Part shown: piece by piece, positions 1-5,025 of the stretch
Numbering within the stretch: position 1 is the first letter of the stretch
How the letters are laid out: each line of letters opens with the position of its first letter
From: CAXSBR01 sp964236495
Lineage (GTDB): Bacteria > Actinomycetota > Actinomycetes > Mycobacteriales > Jatrophihabitantaceae
Direction: 5' to 3'
Assembly (NCBI GenBank): GCA_964236495.1
Contig: CAXSBR010000052.1
Span: forward strand, 1 to 5,025
Length of the DNA stretch: 5,025 nt
Translations under genes and position numbers: made by a program
The notes under the pieces: model-generated
The model's database searches: none
Seen by the model: only the letters and a program-made list of their open reading frames with translations
What the model was told of the DNA's origin: nothing

Positions 1-72
1 CTGGGCTACGCACAAACTCCAGGCCTGAACCGCTTCGGACTCGACGTCTACAACAACGGCTGGAACAGCTGA
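1..72 (+). CDS. 3' end of an unidentified protein (partial)
   Basis: Frame 1 is open from the first base to a TGA at 70-72 and reads LGYAQTPGLNRFGLDVYNNG followed by WNS and the stop. The composition (Tyr, Asn, Gly and aromatic residues, almost no Arg) is unlike the Arg- and Pro-rich shadow translations typical of this GC-rich sequence, so a genuine C-terminus is plausible. Only 23 residues are visible. I do not recognise the family, and nothing here indicates function. The gene would run in the same direction as the MarR-MFS operon but is separated from it by about 800 bp, so it is unlikely to be part of that transcript. Confidence 0.45.
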   Translation: MGYAQTPGLNRFGLDVYNNGWNS

Positions 73-325
73 CGGGGCCGGAAGCGGACGGCACGCCCGC
101 GCCCCTGCGCGGTGAGTCACCACCTACCAGCTGGACCCGGAATTTCTGACCAGGTTGCAAGTGCTTAAGCGATCGATTAACAATGGATGCGGGTCCGGTC
201 GCGTACCCCCCGTGGGCGACCGGATCTTTCATCTTCCTACGGTCAGTTCTTCCCACCGGCGGATCGCCCTTAGCTCATGGCCAGGCCGTCTGGGAGGCGC
301 GACGGTCACAGGCAAGCGCGGATTG

Positions 326-797
326 ATGGATCCGATAGAGCGTCTGGACCTGGGAGCCAGCCTGAACCAGTGGTCGGAGCTCACCGCCGACGACGACGTG
401 GTGATCTGGCTCGCGCAGCACAGGGAGCAGCGCCAAGGTTGCCCTGATGACCGGAGCGTCGTGGGGATTGCGCCGATACCGCCCCCGGCTGCTACATGAC
501 CACGACATCACCGTGGCTCCGCGGGTGGAGGCGATGCGAAACCTAGCTGAGCTGGGGGTGCACGTTGCGGGTATGGATCGGGCGCTTCCGGCGACGCTGT
601 CGAGTGGCACGATCGCGCTCTGGACGTAGAAGGTAGGTCGCTGAGCAGCCATGTGGCCGCCTGGGCAATCTCGTGGGGGATTGGGCCATCGGGCCTGAGC
701 GGGATCGACGTTGTCATCTGCACGGCGATGCCTGGGGTCACCGCTCTCCACTCCCTGGCGCTGGGCGTCCGTCGCGCCCTTCAACGCCGCCGCCAGT
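326..797 (+). pseudogene. Decayed gene of unknown family, two frame changes
   Basis: Three consecutive frames give protein-like sequence that joins into one chain of about 155 residues. Frame 2 starts at ATG 326 (MDPIERLDLGASLNQW, then ADDDVVIWLAQHREQ). Near 431-438 the signal passes to frame 3 (VALMTGASWGLRRYRPRLL, then APRVEAMRNLAELGVHVAG, then ATLSSGTIAL). Near 619-622 it returns to frame 2 (DVEGRSLSSHVAAWAISW, then GIDVVICTAMPGVTALHSLA, ending RRALQRRRQ before TGA at 795-797). The second shift fits loss of one base (CTC-nTG). The first fits gain of one base or loss of two. Within each segment the residues are balanced and hydrophobic in a way the alternative frames are not. I do not recognise the family: the last segment alternates hydrophobic strands with small residues and looks like an alpha/beta domain, but I assign no function. 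There is no convincing Shine-Dalgarno before 326, so the start is uncertain. Confidence 0.5.
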
Positions 798-828
798 GAG
801 ATTCAGTGAGGCACCTCATGGTGAGCCG

Positions 829-864
829 GTATTCTTCGCCGTAGAGCGCGGGAGGCGAGAATAC
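829..864. promoter_or_regulatory. Candidate MarR operator (interrupted inverted repeat)
   Basis: GTATTCTTCGCC (829-840) and GGCGAGAATAC (854-864) are inverted copies of each other apart from one extra T in the left arm, with 13 bp between them. The repeat lies 19 bp upstream of the GTG start of the MarR-family gene, the usual place for an autoregulatory operator. TATTCT at 830-835, inside the left arm, is a fair -10-like hexamer, so bound protein could block RNA polymerase; I see no convincing -35 partner. MarR dimers bind inverted repeats overlapping their own promoters. That this particular repeat is the operator is inference from position and symmetry. Confidence 0.5.
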
Positions 865-883
865 GGAAAGGCGAACCGGGGCT

Positions 884-1351
884 GTGGACGATATTTCAGC
901 TGATGACCTCGGCCAGCTGTACCTGGATCTTCATCGCCGCTTCCACCGCCACGTCGATGAGGTGATGGTGGACGCCGGGTTGTCGATATCGCGGGCGAAG
1001 GTGCTCAATCAGCTTCACGAGTATGGCCCGATGAAGCAGGTGACACTCGCCGCCTCGCTGGGCCTGGCCGCGCGGTCGGTCACCGAGGCCGTCGACGCGT
1101 TGGAACGGCAGTCGCTCGCGGTGCGAACCGTTGACCCGAACGATCGGCGTGTGTGGCTGGTGGAGATGACCCCGGCCGGCGCTGCGGCGCTCACCACGGC
1201 GATGGCTGCGAAGAGGCAGGCCATGCACCAGATCTTCGAAGCGCTCGACGCTCCGGCTCGGGCCCAGTTCGCCCAGTTACTCCTGTCGCTGCGCGACGGG
1301 CTCATCGAAAACCATCAGAACGCAGGAGAAGCGCATGTCCAGCAGCAGTGA
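884..1351 (+). CDS. MarR-family transcriptional regulator
   Basis: A 155-residue winged helix-turn-helix protein of normal MarR length. The N-terminal helix (residues 5-30) and the C-terminal helices (about 105-145) would form the dimer interface. The DNA-binding domain spans about 35-100: helix-turn-helix around KQVTLAASLGLAARSVTEAV (51-70) with the recognition helix at about 62-76, followed by the wing with the signature DPNDRRVWLVEMTPAG (84-99), the family's D-x-R...L-T-x-x-G pattern. The start is GTG 884: reading upstream in frame there is no ATG, GTG or TTG before a TAG at 842, and the next in-frame starts would cut the first helix. The Shine-Dalgarno is weak (GGAAAGG at 865-871 is rather far away). 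The stop overlaps the start of the exporter gene by 17 nt, indicating one transcript and probable translational coupling. It is probably a repressor of its own operon that responds to a compound the exporter removes; the ligand cannot be read from the sequence. Confidence 0.95.
   Translation: MDDISADDLGQLYLDLHRRFHRHVDEVMVDAGLSISRAKVLNQLHEYGPMKQVTLAASLGLAARSVTEAVDALERQSLAVRTVDPNDRRVWLVEMTPAGAAALTTAMAAKRQAMHQIFEALDAPARAQFAQLLLSLRDGLIENHQNAGEAHVQQQ
1324..1334 (+). promoter_or_regulatory. Ribosome binding site of the MFS gene
   Basis: AGGAG at 1324-1328 stands 6 nt before ATG 1335, a strong Shine-Dalgarno at good spacing. It fixes the exporter start at 1335, inside the last codons of the MarR gene, in preference to later in-frame starts that would shorten the cytoplasmic N-terminal tail. 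Confidence 0.8.
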
Positions 1352-2912
1352 CCTGGCCCCAGGCAGGACCAGCGGGATCAGCGGCCAGGAGAAGGCCGAG
1401 CCGCGTGCGGCGGACCGCCGGTGGCTCATCCTCGTCGTCGTCTCGATCGCCCAGCTGATGGTGGTGCTCGACGCCACCGTGGTCAACATCGCCCTTCCCT
1501 CGGCGCAGGCCGATCTGGGCTTCGGCAACGACCAACGGCAGTGGATCGTCACCGCCTACGCGCTGGCGTTCGGCAGCCTGCTGCTGCTGGGCGGTCGGAT
1601 CGGCGACATGTTCGGGCGTAAGCGGGTGTTCCTCGTCGGACTGGCCGCCTTCGCCATCGCCTCGGCGATCGGCGGCGCGGCACCGTCGTTCGGGGTGCTC
1701 GTGACCGCCCGAGCCCTTCAAGGCGTCGCCGGCGCGATGCTCGCGCCCGCTGCGCTGTCGACGCTGGTCACCACGTTTCGTGACCCCCGCGACCGCGGCA
1801 AGGCTTTCGGCGTGTTCGGCACCGTCGCTGTCGCCGGCGGAGCTGTCGGCCTGATCCTCGGCGGCGTACTGACCCAGTACTTGTCGTGGCGGTGGGCGAT
1901 GTATGTCAACGTGTTCTTCGCCGCGGCCGCTGCAGTGGGCGCCCTGATGTGGATGACCCACGAGCGGCCCACAACCCGCCCGCGCATCGACATCGTCGGT
2001 ACCGTGCTGGCCTCGGGCGGCTTGTTGGGTCTGGTGTTCGGCTTCTCGCACGCCGAGTCCGCGGGGTGGTCAGCACCCACCACGGTGCTGTCGCTGGCGG
2101 CCGGCGTCGTGCTGCTCGCCGCTTTCGTCGTGGTCGAGCAGCGCATCGCCGCACCGCTGCTGCCGATGCGCGTCGTCGCTGACCGTGCCCGCGGCACCGC
2201 CTTCGCCATGGTCGGACTGGCCGGTATCGCAATGTTCGGCGTCTTCCTGTTCCTCACGTACTACCTGCAGCAGGTCAAAGGCTTCAGCCCGGTGGCATCG
2301 GGACTCGCGTTCCTGCCGATGATCGCCTGCGTCATGATCAGCTCGAATACGTCGAACATCGTCACCCTGCCGCGCTTCGGACCGAGGCCGGTGATCACAA
2401 CTGGCATGCTGCTCGGCTGCGCCGCGCTGGCGTTCCTGAGCCGGATCACCGTCCATTCCGGCTACGCCGCGCACGTACTCCCCGCGCTGGTCGTGATGGG
2501 CTTCGCGATGGGCATGGTGATGGCCCCGGCCATGAACACCGCCACCGCCGGCGTGCAACCGAAAGATTCCGGTGTCGCCGCCGCCCTGGTCAGCACAATG
2601 CAGCAGGTCGGTGGATCGATCGGAACCGCCGTGTTGAGCACCGTCGTGGCCACGGCAACAACCAACTACACGAACTCGCACGCCCGCGGCACCGCCGATC
2701 TGGCGCATGTGGCCGCAACGCACGGATTCAGTGTCGCGTTCGCTGTGAGCTCAGTACTGTTCGCCCTCGGCGCAATCGTGGGCGCCACCAGCTTCCCGTC
2801 CAAGACGCGGATTGCCGAGCTACGCGCCGCCGCAGCACTCACTGCCGCCGACGCCAACACCGAAGGCGCCCAAGAACGGGCGGCCGCCGACGCGGTCACC
2901 GTCGAAGCCTGA
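1335..2912 (+). CDS. MFS multidrug exporter, DHA2 (EmrB/QacA-type, 14 TM)
   Basis: A complete 525-residue protein, the usual length for the 14-helix DHA2 drug:H+ antiporters of the cytoplasmic membrane. After a polar cytoplasmic tail (1-28) TM1 carries the family motif D1, LDATVVNIALP (45-55). Motif A, GGRIGDMFGRKRV (86-98), lies in the TM2-TM3 loop. TM4 has motif B with its Arg in RALQGVAGAMLAPAALS (126-142). TM5 has the antiporter motif C as GGAVGLILGGVLT (168-180), with Leu where the consensus has Pro, which I believe is common in actinobacterial members. WRWAMYVNV (186-193 onward) is also typical. Hydrophobic segments continue to about residue 490, ending in a polar Ala/Glu-rich tail. The protein should use the proton gradient to expel lipophilic toxic compounds or antibiotics; the substrate is not predictable. 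It is the second gene of the operon with the MarR regulator, and no frame damage is seen along its length. Confidence 0.96.
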   Translation: MSSSSDLAPGRTSGISGQEKAEPRAADRRWLILVVVSIAQLMVVLDATVVNIALPSAQADLGFGNDQRQWIVTAYALAFGSLLLLGGRIGDMFGRKRVFLVGLAAFAIASAIGGAAPSFGVLVTARALQGVAGAMLAPAALSTLVTTFRDPRDRGKAFGVFGTVAVAGGAVGLILGGVLTQYLSWRWAMYVNVFFAAAAAVGALMWMTHERPTTRPRIDIVGTVLASGGLLGLVFGFSHAESAGWSAPTTVLSLAAGVVLLAAFVVVEQRIAAPLLPMRVVADRARGTAFAMVGLAGIAMFGVFLFLTYYLQQVKGFSPVASGLAFLPMIACVMISSNTSNIVTLPRFGPRPVITTGMLLGCAALAFLSRITVHSGYAAHVLPALVVMGFAMGMVMAPAMNTATAGVQPKDSGVAAALVSTMQQVGGSIGTAVLSTVVATATTNYTNSHARGTADLAHVAATHGFSVAFAVSSVLFALGAIVGATSFPSKTRIAELRAAAALTAADANTEGAQERAAADAVTVEA

Positions 2913-3246
2913 ACCGACGACTACTGCACCTAAAGACGGTGCCAGTGGACCCGGCCCACCCGGCCAGACGAGCTGCATCGCCGATAGTCTCCACTTGCAG
3001 AGCAGTGCACTCAAGTCGATCTCCGCCGGGCCAGGTGAAGGCAGCTTGAGTCCCGGCTGACACTGAGCGATGTCCAGGCCTGGCTGCTGTCGACGAACTG
3101 AGCAGCCATCCCACTTCCTTGGATATGAGACGCCTGGACAGACGGTGCGGTGAAGAGAACGACACGCCATAAATCCATTCCACATGTACGGCTCACAACT
3201 GTGTATCACCGATGTTGTACGGCGAGAAGTTCCGATACGGTCCGGG
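2913..3246. other. Gene-free stretch between exporter and recombinase
   Basis: I see no supportable gene on either strand in these 334 bp. Open frames exist but have the Pro/Gly/Arg/Ser-rich composition of non-coding GC-rich DNA, and the long minus-strand frame runs antisense into the exporter. It contains an 8-bp hairpin (listed separately), the palindrome CCAGGCCTGG at 3074-3083, and an 8-bp direct repeat TGTACGGC at 3185-3192 and 3216-3223 just before the recombinase. A resolution (res) site would be expected upstream of an active resolvase, but I cannot delimit three paired subsites. No rho-independent terminator with a T-run follows the exporter. Confidence 0.5.
3081..3108 (+). other. 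Hairpin with 8-bp perfect arms
   Basis: TGGCTGCT (3081-3088) and AGCAGCCA (3101-3108) are perfect inverted copies around a 12-nt loop. The hairpin lies about 170 nt downstream of the exporter stop. No run of T follows, so it does not look like a standard rho-independent terminator. It could weakly terminate or protect the operon transcript, or be chance. Confidence 0.3.
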
Positions 3247-3905
3247 ATGGATTTCGGCGGCGCGCGGGTGTCGACCGCGGTGCCCGGCCGCGTCGTCAGT
3301 GCCCGGCCGTGTCGTCAGTCAGAAGCAGGATTTGGAGCGGCAGATCGACGCCCTCACCGCAGCCGGGATCCCAGCTGAGCGGATCTACCTGGACAAGAAG
3401 TCCGGCGCCACCACCGACCGGCCCGGGCTGCGTACCGTTCTCGAGTACGCCCGCGCCGGCGACGTGATGTGGTGACACCCTGGACCGGCTCGGTCGCACC
3501 GTGCGGGACACGTTGAACCTGATCCACGGTCTGGCCGGTAGGGGAGTGGGTGTGCGGAACCTGGCCGATCCGATCAAGGTTGACTCGGCCAATCCCGACG
3601 ATCCGATGGCGCAGCTGGCAGTGGTGATGCTGGCGTTGTTCGCGCAGATGGAACGGACCTACATGCTCGAGCGGGTCGCTCACGCCCGCTCAGTCGCGGT
3701 GGCGAAAGGCCGCAAGGTCGGCCGCCCGGTGACCGTCGACCGGGGCAAGCTGGACTACGCCCGCCACCTGCGCGACGAGGACGGGCTCACCGTGCCTGAG
3801 ATCGTCGAACGCACCGGGCTGACGCGCTCGACGCTGTATCAGCACACCGCGACCGGTCAACACGCACACCGCAGCCGGCACTGTTCGGCTAGATCGCGGC
3901 GATGA
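3247..3905 (+). pseudogene. Small serine recombinase (resolvase/invertase family), frameshifted
   Basis: The protein would be a site-specific serine recombinase that cuts and rejoins DNA through a 5'-phosphoserine link, as Tn3-type resolvases and DNA invertases do. The best start is ATG 3247 in frame 1 (MDFGGARVSTA), which places the nucleophile Ser in the ARVST motif at the expected distance from the N-terminus. Frame 2 then gives QDLERQIDALTAAGIPAERI, YLDKKSGATTDRPGLR and LEYARAGDV up to a TGA at 3473-3475. Frame 3 continues with DTLDRLGRTVRDTLNL (the conserved D-R-L-G-R active-site segment), LALFAQMERTYMLER (E-helix), the hinge KGRKVGRPV, and a C-terminal HTH (LTVPEIVERTGLTRSTLYQH). Breaks: a 19-bp tandem duplication at 3280-3317, loss of about two bases near 3468-3473 (GDVIVVDTLDR would be usual), and probably a third shift near 3845, after which frame 1 reads PRPVNTHTAAG, like the usual tail. 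The conserved Tyr of GYARVST is Gly here. The enzyme is almost certainly inactive. Confidence 0.92.
3280..3317. repeat. 19-bp tandem duplication inside the recombinase gene
   Basis: GTGCCCGGCCGCGTCGTCA (3280-3298) is followed directly by GTGCCCGGCCGTGTCGTCA (3299-3317), differing at one base (C/T at unit position 12). Nineteen is not a multiple of three, so the extra unit moves the reading frame. With one unit removed, frame 1 reads without a break from ARVSTA through VPGRVVS to QKQDLERQIDAL. Even then the chain has about seven residues more than usual between ARVST and QDLERQ, so the remaining unit may itself be part of an earlier insertion. Confidence 0.9.
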
Positions 3906-4205
3906 CGTCGTCGAGGTGATCCAGCCGATTGAGGCTGTGCCGCCGGCGGCATCGGTTGAGAAAGCGGTGGGGGAGCCGACCGACGATGGGGGGATCTTGC
4001 AGAGCGTCGCGTAATCGGCCGGGTACCGCCCGCCGTGCCCGGTATGCACCCGACCGACCAGTGGCTTACGAGAGCGCAACGGACGCATCAGGCGCGAATT
4101 GGTTGTGCTCGCCGTTGCGTAGGCCTGCGGATGCGGTGTCGACGAGTACGCCGCCACGCTCCAGTCGGAAGCGTCCTACATCGCGGTCCCAGTCGATGGT
4201 TGCCG
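3906..4205. other. Stretch with weak, interrupted coding signal
   Basis: No intact gene is supported here. On the plus strand frame 1 continues from the recombinase tail as DRGDDVVEVIQPIEAVPPA to TAA 4012-4014. In the same frame it goes on with RPPCPVCTRPTSGLRERNG, RRELVVLAVA, TAG 4120-4122, then ACGCGVDEYAATLQSEASY to TGA 4207-4209. The CPVC and CGC pairs with acidic and basic residues between them resemble a small zinc-binding protein cut by stop codons. On the minus strand about 4070-4205 reads TIDWDRDVGRFRLERGGVLV, also protein-like. I cannot decide between these, and name no family. It may be a third decayed gene between the recombinase and DUF1016 remnants. Confidence 0.35.
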
Positions 4206-4902
4206 ATGACGAGCGGTGGCGGCGGTGAGGGGAACGTGCCGCGGCCGGTGAGCTGACGGATCCTCGCACGGATGAGGCTGGGCTGGCCGCTGGGTTGCCG
4301 GCCGGATACGGCGAGCTGCTGGCCGGGGTGAAGCGGAGATCCGCGCGGCGCGGGTGCAGGCGGCGCGGGCGGTGAACACCGAGCTGATCGGGCTGTATTG
4401 GCGGATCGGGCTGCTGCTGGACCGGCGTGCCGCCGAGGGCTGGGTACGGCGGTGGTGGAGCGGTTGGCCGCCGATCTGCGGGCGGAGCTCCCAGGGTTGC
4501 GGGGTTTCTCGCCCCGCAACCTGGCCTACATGCGCAGCCTGGCCCAAGCGTATCGACGGTGGAGGTTTTGCAGCAGCCTGCTGCACGATTGCCGTGGGAG
4601 CATCTGATGCTGCTGCTGGACAAGGTGGACGACCCGGCCGAGCGGAACTAGTACGCCGGGCAGGCGGTGACCTACGGCTGGTCGCGGGCGGTGCCAAGCC
4701 ATCACCTGGGCACGCAGCGGTACCGCCGGGTCAGCGCGGCACCGAACAGCTTCACCGCCGGCGCCGAACCAGCCGATCCCGACTCCGACTTGGTCCGGGA
4801 GTTGGCCACCGACCCGTACGACCTGGACTTCCTCGCCCTAGAACCCGACACAGCGAACGCGACCTCGAAGACGCACTGATCGCCCGGCTGTCGGACGTGG
4901 CG
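4206..4902 (+). pseudogene. DUF1016 / YhcG-family protein, N-terminal part, multiply frameshifted
   Basis: Joining the frames gives a clear DUF1016 N-terminal region. Frame 3 from ATG 4206 (MTSGGGGEGNVPRPVS) passes to frame 2 (LAAGLPAGYGELLAGVK), frame 1 (EIRAARVQAARAVNTEL, LIGLYWRIGLLLDRRAAEGW), frame 3 (GTAVVERLAADLRAELPGL, GFSPRNLAYMRSLAQAY), frame 2 (VLQQPAARLPWEHLMLLLDK, then AERN-stop-YAGQAVTYGWSRAV, TDPYDLDFLALEPDTA) and frame 1 (ERDLEDALIARLSDVA). The signatures AVNxEL..LYWRIG, GFSPRNLxYMR, LPWxHLxLLLDK, YAxQAxxxGWSR and DPYxxDFLxL are those of the family. Shifts lie near 4254, 4334, 4443, 4555 and 4855, and TAG 4649-4651 replaces the usual Trp codon of WYAxQA. The C-terminal PD-(D/E)XK nuclease domain that should follow at about 4903 is missing: the sequence there does not read VGRQ or its following strands in any frame. 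Intact relatives are predicted nucleases often found near restriction systems and mobile DNA. This copy is dead. Confidence 0.9.
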
Positions 4903-4978
4903 GCTGGCCCTGTGCCCTGCGCGGTGACGACGGGCCAGTGTGAACCGGATCGTGGAACGCGCCCGGTTGACTGTCAAC

Positions 4979-5020
4979 GGCCAAGTTGAGGTCCCCGCTG
5001 GTGGCCAAGTGAAAGTCCCC
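4979..5020. mobile_element. IS21-like terminal repeats (element end, partial)
   Basis: GGCCAAGTTGAGGTCCCC (4979-4996) and GGCCAAGTGAAAGTCCCC (5003-5020) match at 15 of 18 positions and start 24 bp apart. IS21-family elements carry several such direct repeats of about 20 bp at each end as transposase-binding sites, and actinobacterial copies often contain GGCCA...GTCCCC units; I rely on memory for that resemblance. The antisense reading GTFTWPPAGTSTWPL is the spurious peptide such ends usually produce. A plausible tip is the TG at 4972-4973 (TGTCAACGGCC), which would put the element body to the right, outside the window. No istA or istB coding is visible here. Confidence 0.55.
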
Positions 5021-5025
5021 ACCCC

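Noticed and set aside
73..110. Terminator after the partial gene at 1-72
   Set aside because: GGGGC (74-78) and GCCCC (101-105) could pair, but the arms are short, the loop long, and no T-run follows.
275..784. 169-residue minus-strand open frame opposite the upstream pseudogene
   Set aside because: Arg/Ala/Ser/Pro-rich composition with no recognisable motif; the plus-strand segments over the same bases look much more like protein.
1302..2051. 249-residue minus-strand open frame opposite the exporter
   Set aside because: Its His/Asp/Gln/Gly-rich sequence is the usual antisense shadow of a GC-rich membrane-protein gene; the plus strand encodes an unmistakable MFS transporter.
2820..3209. 129-residue minus-strand open frame downstream of the exporter
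   Set aside because: It starts in non-coding DNA, runs antisense into the exporter's 3' end, and is Gly/Pro/Ser-rich without a recognisable motif or ribosome binding site.
3280..3317. CRISPR or minisatellite array
   Set aside because: Only two units with no spacer; it is a simple tandem duplication inside a gene.
3212..3475. Recombinase start at ATG 3212 (MLYGEKFRYG...)
   Set aside because: This frame misses the catalytic ARVST motif, which lies in frame 1 just downstream; the frame becomes correct only after the 19-bp duplication.
4702..5022. 106-residue minus-strand open frame at the right edge
   Set aside because: It reads through the IS21-like repeats as GTFTWPP-type repeats, the typical artefact of such ends, and then antisense to the DUF1016 remnant.

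Overview
The window is GC-rich DNA with strong G/C third-position bias. Its protein content (a MarR regulator with a 14-TM-type MFS exporter, a small serine recombinase, a DUF1016/YhcG-type protein and an IS21-like end) suggests a high-GC actinobacterium, probably a mycobacterium or a relative. Genus cannot be fixed from this sequence alone.

Layout. Positions 1-72 hold the apparent 3' end of a gene entering from the left. From about 326 to 797 there is protein-like coding signal that changes frame twice; I read it as a decayed gene of unrecognised family. Positions 829-864 hold an interrupted inverted repeat just upstream of a MarR-family regulator (884-1351). This regulator overlaps by 17 nt a complete DHA2-type multidrug exporter (1335-2912). 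These two genes are the only clearly intact ones and form a regulator-exporter operon. After a gene-free stretch (2913-3246) comes a small serine recombinase (3247-3905) broken by a 19-bp tandem duplication and two further frame changes. A 300-bp stretch (3906-4205) shows only weak, interrupted coding signal. From about 4206 to 4902 lies the N-terminal part of a DUF1016 (YhcG-like) protein with five frame changes and one nonsense codon. Its usual C-terminal nuclease domain is absent. The window ends (4979-5025) in two direct repeats that resemble the terminal repeats of IS21-family insertion sequences.

How it fits together. The MarR protein probably represses its own promoter through the inverted repeat and thereby controls the exporter, releasing when it binds a small toxic ligand. 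Everything around this operon looks like the wreckage of mobile DNA: a dead recombinase, a dead DUF1016 gene and an IS end. The frame damage is dense on both sides and absent across the two kilobases of the operon, which argues for real decay outside a selected island rather than evenly distributed sequencing error. I see no intact novel multi-gene system here. The most informative signals are the pattern of decay, the frame-breaking duplication in the recombinase, and the unidentified decayed gene upstream.
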